From Candidatus Omnitrophota bacterium (GTDB lineage: Bacteria; Omnitrophota; Koll11; Zapsychrales; Zapsychraceae): a stretch of 6,176 nucleotides of DNA. This document shows positions 1 through 6,176 of the stretch, in pieces. The stretch covers positions 1 through 6,176 of the forward strand of contig JAGLMJ010000071.1 in assembly GCA_023140095.1 (NCBI GenBank). Reading direction: 5' to 3'. The position numbers were made by a program, and so were the translations under genes. The notes below the pieces were generated by a model, which was not told the DNA's origin, did not search any database, and was given only the letters and a program-made list of their open reading frames with translations. Within the stretch, counting starts at the first letter, position 1, and each line of letters starts with the position of its first letter.

Positions 1-1926
1 ATACAGGAAGGCAAATTCCTCGATAATAAATTGCTTAAAGATGATACGGACACGATCAAAGAACTTTATGCGAAAAAAGGGTTAACCCTAGCTGAGGTCG
101 AAGTCGAGACCTCTATTGATGAGGCGACCAATAAGGCGCGGTTGCATTTTATCATTAAGGAAGGGGCCAAAGTCCAGATCAAGCGTATTTATGCTGACGG
201 CAATGAAACGTTCAAAGACAGGAAAATACTAAGGTTGATCAAAGCTCGGACCAAAGGATTCTTCAGGTCGGGATATTTGAAAGAAGATATTTTGAGCGAG
301 GACATGGAACGGATCAAGTCTTTTTATGAACAAAACGGTTTTATCGACGCTACTGCCGACTATTCTCGCGAAACATTAGACAAAGGGTTTGTTAGTATCC
401 TGATCCGGATCAATGAAGGCAAGCAGTATTCTGTTGGAGGAGTTTCTATACTAGGCAATGATGTTCTTTCAAAGGAAGAGATCTTTCGTATTATGAAAGA
501 GACGAAAGAAGGAGGGATCTTCAGCCGTGAAAAACTCAGTGTTGATATCGCCAATATCCGGACGCTCTATTTTGACCGGGGGTATATTTTTGCGAATGTC
601 GATGAAGCGACGTCATTGGATCAATCGACCGGTAAAGTAGAGGTCAAGATCAATATCCAGGAAGGCGGCCTTGCGTTCATCAATCGCGTTAATATTCAAG
701 GAAACACCCGCACGCGGGATATTGTTATCCGACGGGAATTGCGGCTAAGCCCAGGTGACCGTTTTGATGGCGGCAAGTTACGGCGGAGCCGTGAACGGTT
801 AAATAACCTGGGTTATTTTGAAGATGTGGGTTTCGACATTAAAGATACGGACGTTAGCGACAAAAAAGATCTCGTTGTTCAAGTAAAAGAGACGAAAACA
901 GGGAGCTTCAGTTTTGGCGGCGGTTTCAGCACGGTCGATAAGGTCGTCGGTTTTATCGAGGTGGAACAGCGCAATTTTGATTTTACGAATTGGCCGACAT
1001 TCACCGGGGGAGGGCAAAGATTAAAAGTACGGGCTGAGACCGGGTCGACGAGGAATAACCTGCTGTTTAGTTTTGTAGAGCCATGGATCTTTGATCATCC
1101 TGTCTCCGGGGGTTTTGATATTTTCCGCATGCAACGCGATAAGGAAAGCGATGTCGGATATGCCTATGACGAGGAAAAACTCGGTGGCGATATCCATTTC
1201 GGTAAACAATTCACCGAATATGTTTCAGGGAAGGTTATGTATAAATTTGAGGAAGTAACTATTGAGAATTTGGATTCGGATGTTTCAGCGGCTTTGGCGG
1301 CCGAAGAAGGGATCAACGCGGTCAGTGTCATAGGTTTCTCGGCGACCAGAGACTCGACGGATAGCCGTTTTGCTCCGACAAAAGGTCTGGTTATCGGCGG
1401 CGGGGCTGATTTTGCCGGGACTTTTTTAGGAGGCGATAAGGACTTTTACAGAATTCAGGCCCGAGGCAGCTATTATATCCCCTTGAAATTCGATTCTGTT
1501 TTGGAATTACGCACGCGGATCGGTTATGTCGATGCTTATGGAGATTCAGCAGCCGTGCCGATCTTTGAACGGTTTTTTGCTGGTGGCGCAAGAAGTATCC
1601 GTGGGTACAATGAGCGGAAAGTCGGTCCGCTGGATACCAATACTAATGATCCGATCGGCGGAGAAGGCTTGTTTACGGCAAATATCGAATATACGATCCC
1701 CATTGTCGAATTCGTAAAACTGGCGGCATTCTTTGATACTGGAAATGTCTGGGCTGAGGTCGAAGATTTTGGTTCAGGTGATTTTAAATCCGGAGCAGGT
1801 TTAGGTTTACGGGTCAAAACACCTATCGGGCCTGTTAATTTGGATTACGGTTATCCGTTGAATGATGAGCCCGGAGAAGAAGACCGGTCCGGCAAGTTCT
1901 ATTTCAGCGTGAGCAGGGGTTTTTAA
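1..1926 (+). CDS. bamA: BamA, outer-membrane protein assembly factor (5'-truncated)
   Basis: BamA is the Omp85-family barrel that inserts beta-barrel proteins into the outer membrane. The frame is open from base 1, so the true start lies upstream; the TTG at 31 is just an internal leucine codon. Of 641 visible codons, 1-57 look like the end of one POTRA domain, followed by three full POTRA domains at about 58-142, 143-226 and 227-300. The last carries the POTRA5-type stretch GNTRTRDIVIRREL. The rest (about 301-641) is the 16-strand barrel. It includes the DSTDSRFAPTKG motif, the loop-6 SIRGY motif at codons 532-536 (the family's conserved (V/I)RGF/Y), and a C-terminal strand FYFSVSRGF ending in phenylalanine, as expected of an outer-membrane beta-signal. 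Against the roughly 810-residue E. coli protein, the signal peptide, POTRA1 and part of POTRA2 are missing. Omp85 relatives such as TamA are less likely given the POTRA number and the skp-lpxD neighbours. Confidence 0.96.
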   Translation: MQEGKFLDNKLLKDDTDTIKELYAKKGLTLAEVEVETSIDEATNKARLHFIIKEGAKVQIKRIYADGNETFKDRKILRLIKARTKGFFRSGYLKEDILSEDMERIKSFYEQNGFIDATADYSRETLDKGFVSILIRINEGKQYSVGGVSILGNDVLSKEEIFRIMKETKEGGIFSREKLSVDIANIRTLYFDRGYIFANVDEATSLDQSTGKVEVKINIQEGGLAFINRVNIQGNTRTRDIVIRRELRLSPGDRFDGGKLRRSRERLNNLGYFEDVGFDIKDTDVSDKKDLVVQVKETKTGSFSFGGGFSTVDKVVGFIEVEQRNFDFTNWPTFTGGGQRLKVRAETGSTRNNLLFSFVEPWIFDHPVSGGFDIFRMQRDKESDVGYAYDEEKLGGDIHFGKQFTEYVSGKVMYKFEEVTIENLDSDVSAALAAEEGINAVSVIGFSATRDSTDSRFAPTKGLVIGGGADFAGTFLGGDKDFYRIQARGSYYIPLKFDSVLELRTRIGYVDAYGDSAAVPIFERFFAGGARSIRGYNERKVGPLDTNTNDPIGGEGLFTANIEYTIPIVEFVKLAAFFDTGNVWAEVEDFGSGDFKSGAGLGLRVKTPIGPVNLDYGYPLNDEPGEEDRSGKFYFSVSRGF

Positions 1927-1960
1927 ACGAGGAACTTAACAATCTAATTATTGTATCTTA

Positions 1961-1966
1961 AGGAGG
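1961..1966 (+). promoter_or_regulatory. Shine-Dalgarno site of skp/ompH
   Basis: A perfect AGGAGG lies 5 nt before the ATG at 1972. It decides the start: a longer reading from TTG at 1951 would place the ribosome site inside the coding region and put seven residues before the signal peptide. Confidence 0.9.
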
Positions 1967-1971
1967 ATTTT

Positions 1972-2469
1972 ATGAGAGCGCTGAGAATGGTTATGGTCAC
2001 AGTTTTTCTTTTGTCTATAATGGCCACAGGAGCTTATGCGGCTAACGATGGGAAGATCGGCTATGTAGACCTAAGCCGCTTATTCGACGAGTACCACAAG
2101 ACAAAAGAATACGATAAGGTGCTTGAGGTTAAACACGGAGAATTAGAAAAAGTCGGTAAAGAAAAGGTTGAAAAGATCAAAGAATCGGAAAGTCGTCTTG
2201 CTCTTCTTAAAGAAGATCAAAGAACATTGCTCGAGAGCGAAATTGAAATGTTAAAGGGCGAAGCGCAGGAATTTGTCCGTCAGGAACAGTCTAACTTGAC
2301 TAAGGACCGGAACGAAAAGATCCGTGAGATCCTTTTGGAGATCGAAAAGGTTGTTAGTGATTTCGCTGTAAAAGAAGGGTATGACGTCATTCTTAATGAC
2401 CGTGTTCTTATCTACGGGGACCCGGCACAAGATTTGACTGAAGATATTTTGACCATATTGAACAAGTAA
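1972..2469 (+). CDS. skp: Skp/OmpH-family periplasmic chaperone
   Basis: This is a 165-residue secreted protein of the OmpH/Skp family, which holds unfolded outer-membrane proteins in the periplasm and delivers them to BamA. Residues 1-23 form a Sec signal peptide: basic start (MRALR), hydrophobic core, and an AYA|AN signal peptidase I site. The mature protein opens with the family's [14 protein letters not shown] beta-strand/helix element. A long, highly charged Lys/Glu-rich helix at about 45-120 is the expected coiled-coil 'tentacle'. The C-terminal segment ([28 protein letters not shown]) restores the small beta body that trimerises. Length matches the usual size of about 160 residues. It sits 45 nt after bamA and 25 nt before lpxD, the same order as in E. 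coli. Family assignment is firm; the exact client range is unknown. Confidence 0.93.
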   Translation: MRALRMVMVTVFLLSIMATGAYAANDGKIGYVDLSRLFDEYHKTKEYDKVLEVKHGELEKVGKEKVEKIKESESRLALLKEDQRTLLESEIEMLKGEAQEFVRQEQSNLTKDRNEKIREILLEIEKVVSDFAVKEGYDVILNDRVLIYGDPAQDLTEDILTILNK

Positions 2470-2485
2470 AAATATGGCTTGCAAT

Positions 2486-2490
2486 AGGAG
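2486..2490 (+). promoter_or_regulatory. Shine-Dalgarno site of lpxD
   Basis: AGGAG lies 4 nt before the ATG at 2495. It favours this start over the in-frame ATG at 2474, which has no ribosome site of its own and would add seven residues (MACNRSI) ahead of the conserved LpxD N-terminus. Confidence 0.8.
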
Positions 2491-2494
2491 CATT

Positions 2495-3547
2495 ATGAAA
2501 AAGACCTTGGCCGAGATAGCAAAGATCGTCGATGGCGAGGTTGTAGGTGACAAAGATTTAGTAATAACCGGGTTGAGTGGTATTCAAGAAGCTAAGGAAG
2601 GTGATCTGACCTTTCTTGCTGATTCTAAATATATTTCGTTTTGCGAGAAAACTAAAGCCTCGGCGATTATAACATCTCGGGATATCGAGATTCCGGAAAA
2701 ATCTATTATCCGCACCGACAATCCTTCCCTTGCGTTCACTGATCTTATTTCTGCTGTCACCGAAGGAAGCGCTCAGCGTCTAAAGGGTGTTCATGAAGCG
2801 GCCTTTATTGCCGAAGATGCCGTTATTGGAAACAACGTTGCTGTCGGCCCGTGCGCGATTATTGGAAGTAAAGCTGCGGTTGGGGATAATACAGTTATTT
2901 TCGGAGGTAGCTATGTCGGGCATGATACGACGATCGGCGCAGACTGTCTAATTTATCCGAATGTCACTATTCGCGAACATGTCACTATTGGGAATCATGT
3001 TGTTGTGCACAGTGGTACTGTCATTGGATCAGATGGGTTTGGTTATATACAGATCGACGGTGTTCACAAAAAGATCCCCCAGTTAGGGACAGTTGTGATT
3101 GAAGATGATGTTGAGATCGGAGCGAATGTGGCGGTCGACCGGGCACGATTTGATAAAACGGTCATTGGGCGCGGCAGTAAAATTGATAATTTAGTGCAGG
3201 TTGCGCATAATGTGGTCATGGGTGAGAATTGCATCATTATATCGCAGGTGGGGATCTCCGGAAGCGTGAATATCGGTAAAGGCGCGATCTTAGCCGGACA
3301 GGCCGGTATTATAGGACATGTTACGATCGGTGAAGGCGCGATCATTTACGCGCAAAGCGCTGTAGCAAAAGCTGTTCCCGCGCACACGCGGGTTTCCGGG
3401 TATCCGGCGCGGCTCCATATGGAAGCAAAACGTATTCAGGCCTATACACAAAGGCTGCCGCAATATGTTAAGGCGATCCAGGAATTGGAAAAAAAAGTTG
3501 AAAAACTTGAAACAAGATTAAAAGATATAAATTCTTCGGGTAAATAA
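2495..3547 (+). CDS. lpxD: LpxD, UDP-3-O-(3-hydroxyacyl)glucosamine N-acyltransferase
   Basis: LpxD transfers a 3-hydroxyacyl chain from ACP to the 2-amino group of UDP-3-O-acylglucosamine, the third step of lipid A synthesis, in the cytoplasm. The protein has 350 residues (E. coli 341). Residues 1-100 are the N-terminal uridine-binding domain, starting [16 protein letters not shown]. Residues 103-305 are a left-handed beta-helix of hexapeptide repeats ([IV]G-x4 pattern) with the family motifs GSDGFGY (178-184) and [15 protein letters not shown]. The VAHNV motif places the catalytic base at His238, matching E. coli His239. Residues about 309-346 are a charged helix ([16 protein letters not shown]) equivalent to the C-terminal ACP-contacting and trimer helices. 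The stretch from VDRARF to GISGS resembles LpxD of PVC-type bacteria more than that of E. coli (judged from memory). It ends 5 nt before lpxC-fabZ, so the two are surely co-transcribed. Confidence 0.97.
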   Translation: MKKTLAEIAKIVDGEVVGDKDLVITGLSGIQEAKEGDLTFLADSKYISFCEKTKASAIITSRDIEIPEKSIIRTDNPSLAFTDLISAVTEGSAQRLKGVHEAAFIAEDAVIGNNVAVGPCAIIGSKAAVGDNTVIFGGSYVGHDTTIGADCLIYPNVTIREHVTIGNHVVVHSGTVIGSDGFGYIQIDGVHKKIPQLGTVVIEDDVEIGANVAVDRARFDKTVIGRGSKIDNLVQVAHNVVMGENCIIISQVGISGSVNIGKGAILAGQAGIIGHVTIGEGAIIYAQSAVAKAVPAHTRVSGYPARLHMEAKRIQAYTQRLPQYVKAIQELEKKVEKLETRLKDINSSGK

Positions 3548-3552
3548 TAGGT

Positions 3553-4878
3553 ATGAAACAAAAAACGATCAAAGGCGAATGTACGTTTTCGGGAATCGGG
3601 TTGCATACAGGCTGTGAAGTGAAGGTGACCTGCAAGCCTGCGGATGAAAATACAGGAATCCGTTTTATTCGTGTGGACTTAGACGGTCAACCAGAGATCA
3701 AGGTGGATCCGCTCAATATCCATATCGACACAACCATGCCGCGCTGCACCGCGATTGGGAAGAATGATGCGGTTATCTATACCGTCGAGCATTTTATGAG
3801 CGCGCTTTCCGGGCTTGAGATCACGAACCTTATTGTTGAGATCGATGCTAACGAACTGCCTGGTTTAGACGGCAGCGCCGTCGATTTTTTTAATACCATT
3901 AAGAAGGGTGGGATTCTCGAGCAGGAAGCAGAAGCGCCTTATTTTGAGGTCAAAGAATTTCTGGGTGTCGAAATGAACGGGTGTTCGATCTTTATGGTTC
4001 CCTCTAAGGAGTTAAAGATTTCTTATGCTCTCAATTATAATCATCCTTTTCTGAAGTCGCAATTTTTTAGCGCTGTGATCAACAGTTCCACTTATGAAAA
4101 AGAGATCGCGTCTTGCCGGACGTTTTGCCTTGAAAGCGAGGCGAAAGAATTACGTGCCCTGGGATTGGGGAAAGGGGCTAATTACCAGAATACGCTTGTC
4201 GTCGGAGAGGATGGGGTCAAGGAGAATAAAGTCCGTTTTTCCGATGAATTTATCAGGCACAAGGTTCTCGATTTTATCGGCGACTTGTATCTATTAGGCA
4301 TGCCTATTCGGGGGCATGTGTTTGCTGTTAAAAGCGGACATACACTGAATATTGAATTACTGAAAAAAATCTTAAAGCAAAAAGAAAAGTATGAGAAGAA
4401 AGCTACGGTTTCGGTCCCGATGATCAAGGGGAAGAGGGAGATCGATATTGATGGCATTATGAATATTCTCCCGCACCGTTATCCGTTTCTTTTAGTGGAC
4501 CGGGTTGTCGAGATCGAGAAAGGAAAAAAGGCCGTTGGTATCAAGAATGTCACGATCAATGAGAATTTTTTTCAAGGGCATTTTCCGTCACGGCCGGTTA
4601 TGCCGGGAGTTTTGATGGTTGAGGCGATGGCTCAGGTTGCCGGGGTTGTTATTTTGACTAATGAGCTTCATCGTGGTAAAATAGCGATCTTTATGGCGGT
4701 CAACAATGTGAAGTTTAGGAAGGTGGTCAGCCCTGGGGATCAATTGATCATGGAGGTCGAAGTGATCAGGGATAAGAGCCGGACGGCTCAAGCTCGAGGA
4801 CGATCGAAGGTCGATGGCGAAGTTGTCGCCGAGGCTGATATGACTTTTTCCTTTACAGATGCGACTTTTTTGAAATAA
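3553..4878 (+). CDS. lpxC-fabZ: Bifunctional LpxC-FabZ: UDP-3-O-acyl-GlcNAc deacetylase fused to 3-hydroxyacyl-ACP dehydratase
   Basis: One 441-residue frame joins two enzymes. Residues 1 to about 280 are LpxC, the zinc deacetylase of the committed lipid A step. It starts with GIGLHTG; TVEH gives Glu79 and zinc ligand His80; RTF gives Thr190; [11 protein letters not shown] gives ligands His236 and Asp240 plus Lys237 and Asp244; SGH gives His263. All E. coli catalytic positions (Glu78, His79, Thr191, His238, Lys239, Asp242, Asp246, His265) are kept. A short charged linker (about 271-296) leads to FabZ, the fatty-acid-synthesis dehydratase, with [14 protein letters not shown] at 305-318, [12 protein letters not shown] with catalytic His343, and EAMAQ with Glu357. 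These correspond to E. coli FabZ His54 and Glu68 with identical spacing. Both halves therefore look active. The fusion is known in Bacteroidota and some other phyla. There is no real Shine-Dalgarno (only AGG 1 nt before the ATG), so translation may be coupled to lpxD, which ends 5 nt upstream. Confidence 0.97.
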   Translation: MKQKTIKGECTFSGIGLHTGCEVKVTCKPADENTGIRFIRVDLDGQPEIKVDPLNIHIDTTMPRCTAIGKNDAVIYTVEHFMSALSGLEITNLIVEIDANELPGLDGSAVDFFNTIKKGGILEQEAEAPYFEVKEFLGVEMNGCSIFMVPSKELKISYALNYNHPFLKSQFFSAVINSSTYEKEIASCRTFCLESEAKELRALGLGKGANYQNTLVVGEDGVKENKVRFSDEFIRHKVLDFIGDLYLLGMPIRGHVFAVKSGHTLNIELLKKILKQKEKYEKKATVSVPMIKGKREIDIDGIMNILPHRYPFLLVDRVVEIEKGKKAVGIKNVTINENFFQGHFPSRPVMPGVLMVEAMAQVAGVVILTNELHRGKIAIFMAVNNVKFRKVVSPGDQLIMEVEVIRDKSRTAQARGRSKVDGEVVAEADMTFSFTDATFLK

Positions 4879-4902
4879 TGTATTAGTTTTTCCTGTATTC
4901 TA

Positions 4903-4931
4903 TTGACTCTCCTTGATCTATGCGGTAACCT
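4903..4931 (+). promoter_or_regulatory. Possible sigma70-type promoter upstream of lpxA (distal)
   Basis: TTGACT (4903-4908, 5 of 6 to TTGACA) is followed after 17 bp by TAACCT (4926-4931), which keeps only the first, second and last bases of TATAAT. It lies in the 100-nt gap after lpxC-fabZ and would give a leader of about 40 nt for lpxA. The -10 match is poor, so this is tentative. No hairpin terminator is visible in the gap, so read-through from lpxC-fabZ remains possible. Confidence 0.3.
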
Positions 4932-4939
4932 AAAAAAGG

Positions 4940-4968
4940 GTGTCAGTCTTTTCGTAACACATTATAAA
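4940..4968 (+). promoter_or_regulatory. Possible sigma70-type promoter immediately before lpxA
   Basis: GTGTCA (4940-4945, 4 of 6 to TTGACA), a 17-bp spacer and TATAAA (4963-4968, 5 of 6 to TATAAT) form a reasonable promoter. The -10 box ends only 10 nt before the lpxA ATG, so transcription would begin about 3-5 nt ahead of the start codon and give an almost leaderless mRNA. This would fit the absence of a Shine-Dalgarno before lpxA. AT-rich gaps produce such matches by chance, so confidence is low. Confidence 0.33.
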
Positions 4969-4978
4969 TATTGGCATT

Positions 4979-5764
4979 ATGGAAAATGTAAATATACATA
5001 AGACGGCTGTTATTCATCCCGGGGCAAAATTGTCTTCAGGAGTGAGTGTGGGTCCCTATTCGGTCATTGAGGGAAGTGTTTCTCTGGGTGATAACGTGCG
5101 CATCGGTAGCCACTGTGTGGTCACAGGGCAGACAACGATCGGACGCAACTGTAAAGCATATACCGGAGCTGTTATCGGCAGCGCGCCGCAAGATAAAAAA
5201 CATTCGGCGGATGATAATATCTTTTTGAATATCGGAGAGAATAATGTTATCCGGGAATATGTGACGATCAACCCAGGGACGGTTGAAGGCGGAAGCAAAA
5301 CGGTTGTTGGCAGCAATAATCTTATTATGGCCTACGCTCATATTGCCCATGACTGTATCATTGGCAATAACTGTGTCATGGCCAATGCGGCGACATTAGG
5401 CGGGCATGTGACACTGGAAGACAATGCAATGGTGGGGGGCTTAAGCGCCGTCCATCAGTTTGTTCGCCTGGGGCGTTTGGCGATCATTGGAGGATGTTCG
5501 AAAGTCGTCCAAGATGTTCCGCCGTTCTCGACGTGTGACGGCCATCCTGCAAAGGTTATTACCACCAACGTTATCGGTTTGCGCCGTGCTCAGATTTCCG
5601 AAGGGTCCATCAAGAAGTTAAAGAAATCATTTAAACTGTTATTCCATTCCGGTCTTTCCAAAACGACCGCTTTAGAGAGAATTGCCAGTGAGATCGATCC
5701 TTGTCCAGAGATAGAGCACTTAACGTTCTTTGCGAAGACTTCTGAACGGGGGATGTGCAGTTAA
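4979..5764 (+). CDS. lpxA: LpxA, acyl-ACP--UDP-N-acetylglucosamine O-acyltransferase
   Basis: LpxA catalyses the first lipid A step, moving a 3-hydroxyacyl chain from ACP to the 3-OH of UDP-GlcNAc. The 261 residues match the E. coli length (262). Residues 6 to about 190 are a left-handed beta-helix of hexapeptide repeats; about 195-261 form the C-terminal helical domain. HIAHDC holds the catalytic base His124 (E. coli His125) with His121; Lys74, His143, His159 and Arg202/203 match E. coli Lys76, His144, His160 and the RR pair. Gly172 in IIGGCS aligns with the E. coli Gly173 'hydrocarbon ruler', suggesting a long (about C14) hydroxyacyl donor. Oddly, the family's TIHRGT motif reads TINPGT here, replacing E. 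coli His99 and Arg100 by Asn98 and Pro99. No Shine-Dalgarno precedes the ATG, and no ATG, GTG or TTG lies between it and the upstream in-frame stop at 4955, so this start is the only sensible one. Confidence 0.96.
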   Translation: MENVNIHKTAVIHPGAKLSSGVSVGPYSVIEGSVSLGDNVRIGSHCVVTGQTTIGRNCKAYTGAVIGSAPQDKKHSADDNIFLNIGENNVIREYVTINPGTVEGGSKTVVGSNNLIMAYAHIAHDCIIGNNCVMANAATLGGHVTLEDNAMVGGLSAVHQFVRLGRLAIIGGCSKVVQDVPPFSTCDGHPAKVITTNVIGLRRAQISEGSIKKLKKSFKLLFHSGLSKTTALERIASEIDPCPEIEHLTFFAKTSERGMCS

Positions 5765-5774
5765 TTAAGTGTAA

Positions 5775-5823
5775 GTCACATGTCACGGAAGAAAAATAAC
5801 TTGTGACCTGTGGCGTTTTTTTT
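5775..5823 (+). terminator. Rho-independent terminator after lpxA
   Basis: The left arm at 5775-5786 (GTCACATGTCAC) pairs with 5803-5814 (GTGACCTGTGGC) over 12 positions with one mismatch and one G-U pair. Three more pairs (AAG 5789-5791 with CTT 5800-5802) can extend it past a 2-nt bulge, leaving an A-rich 8-nt loop. After one G, eight consecutive T (5816-5823) follow. Hairpin plus T-run is the standard intrinsic terminator layout, starting 10 nt after the lpxA stop. It would end or reduce transcription before lpxI. Confidence 0.8.
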
Positions 5824-5834
5824 CGCTTACTCTT

Positions 5835-5838
5835 GGAG
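5835..5838 (+). promoter_or_regulatory. Shine-Dalgarno site of lpxI
   Basis: GGAG lies 11 nt before the ATG at 5850, rather far, but 5 nt before an in-frame TTG at 5844. It therefore leaves the exact lpxI start open by two residues. Confidence 0.55.
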
Positions 5839-5849
5839 AATTATTGAAC

Positions 5850-6176
5850 ATGCCAACGAAATCTCTAGGACTGATCGCCGGCAACGGCAAGTTTCCGCTT
5901 CTCTTCGCACGGAAAGCCAAGAGTCAGGGTTACAGGGTCATTGCGGCTGGCATTAAAGGAGACACGTCTTTTCTTCTGAAGTTTCTCGTCGACCAATGCG
6001 CTTGGTTCAAGGTTGGTGAATTAAAGAAACTCTTCACATTCTTCAAAGACTCCGGCGTCAAGCAGGTCATGATGGCGGGCCAAGTCAATCCGAATAATCT
6101 TTTTGAGCAGGACATTGCCTTTGATGACGAGTTCCGAAGCCTTTTCGAAGCACTTAAGGACCGAAAGGCGGATACG
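5850..6176 (+). CDS. lpxI: LpxI, UDP-2,3-diacylglucosamine pyrophosphatase (3'-truncated)
   Basis: LpxI cleaves UDP-2,3-diacylglucosamine to lipid X and UMP. It is an unrelated replacement for LpxH found in many non-gammaproteobacterial diderms. The first 109 residues are visible and the frame runs off the window end. The opening KSLGLIAGNGKFPLLFARKA is the family's hallmark GLIAGNG[RK]FP nucleotide-site motif. Further family-like stretches are FKVGELKKLFTFFKDSGVKQVMMAGQV (residues 54-80) and the start of the DR-x-AD segment at the edge. The catalytic C-terminal domain (Asp225 in the Caulobacter enzyme) lies outside the window, so integrity cannot be judged. The ATG at 5850 gives the usual short N-terminus; TTG at 5844 is an alternative. 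An intrinsic terminator stands between it and lpxA, yet the position fits the common lpxA-lpxI-lpxB order, so lpxB may follow. Confidence 0.93.
   Translation, partial: MPTKSLGLIAGNGKFPLLFARKAKSQGYRVIAAGIKGDTSFLLKFLVDQCAWFKVGELKKLFTFFKDSGVKQVMMAGQVNPNNLFEQDIAFDDEFRSLFEALKDRKADT

Noticed and set aside
1536..1817. Minus-strand open frame of 93 codons within bamA, and similar ones within lpxD (3064-3345), lpxC-fabZ (4182-4457) and lpxA (5036-5350)
   Set aside because: They lie opposite strongly conserved coding regions, have low-complexity compositions typical of antisense shadows, and show no recognisable domain or ribosome site.
31..1926. TTG at position 31 as the start of bamA
   Set aside because: The frame is open back to base 1, no ribosome site precedes it, and a start there would fall within a POTRA domain. 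The gene is cut by the window edge.
1939..1954. Small inverted repeat ACAAT-6-ATTGT between bamA and skp
   Set aside because: Only five A/T-rich pairs with no T-run; expected by chance and too weak for a terminator or a credible operator.
1951..1971. TTG at 1951 as the start of the skp gene
   Set aside because: It would run through the perfect AGGAGG at 1961-1966 and place extra residues before a clean signal peptide.
2474..2494. ATG at 2474 as the start of lpxD
   Set aside because: No Shine-Dalgarno before it, whereas AGGAG precedes the ATG at 2495, where homology to LpxD begins.
4924..4930. Palindrome GGTAACC in the lpxC-fabZ to lpxA gap
   Set aside because: Seven bases only, with no second copy nearby; not enough to call an operator.
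5930..6115. Minus-strand open frame of 61 codons opposite lpxI
   Set aside because: The plus strand encodes clear LpxI here, so this is a shadow frame.
1..6176. Mobile element, CRISPR, toxin-antitoxin, defence or biosynthetic novelty
   Set aside because: No repeats, transposase, tRNA, phage or defence-like domain is visible; every long frame is explained by envelope biogenesis genes.

Overview
The window is a compact, single-strand (+) outer-membrane biogenesis cluster from a Gram-negative (diderm) bacterium that makes lipid A. In order it holds: the 3' part of bamA (outer-membrane protein insertase), a skp/ompH-like periplasmic chaperone, lpxD, an lpxC-fabZ gene fusion, lpxA, and the 5' part of lpxI. 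Both end genes are cut by the window edges. I see no RNA gene, mobile element, CRISPR array or phage gene, and no gene on the minus strand.

How the genes work together: LpxA adds the first 3-hydroxyacyl chain to UDP-GlcNAc, LpxC removes the N-acetyl group, LpxD adds the second 3-hydroxyacyl chain, and LpxI cleaves the UDP-diacylglucosamine product to lipid X (2,3-diacylglucosamine 1-phosphate). FabZ acts on the same 3-hydroxyacyl-ACP pool that LpxA and LpxD consume, and here it is covalently joined to LpxC. BamA and Skp handle the protein side of the same membrane: Skp escorts unfolded porins and BamA inserts them.

Layout: bamA 1-1926; 45-nt gap with a strong Shine-Dalgarno; skp 1972-2469; 25-nt gap; lpxD 2495-3547; 5-nt gap; lpxC-fabZ 3553-4878; 100-nt gap with possible promoters; lpxA 4979-5764; 85-nt gap with a convincing intrinsic terminator; lpxI 5850 to the window end. 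The first four genes look like one transcript. The wider gaps around lpxA suggest possible transcriptional breaks there.

Organism: the bamA-skp-lpxD-(fabZ)-lpxA order is widespread in diderms. The lpxC-fabZ fusion is best known from Bacteroidota and relatives, while LpxI (rather than LpxH) is typical of other lineages such as Alphaproteobacteria and Planctomycetes-type groups. The LpxD sequence has a flavour I associate with the PVC superphylum. My best guess is an uncultured lineage such as Candidatus Omnitrophota or a neighbour. This is inference and not proven by the window. Base composition looks moderate, with no island of clearly foreign composition. The content is mostly well-understood housekeeping; I do not see an undescribed system. 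The most notable points are the fusion architecture, the unusual lpxA start region, and an altered active-site-region motif in LpxA.
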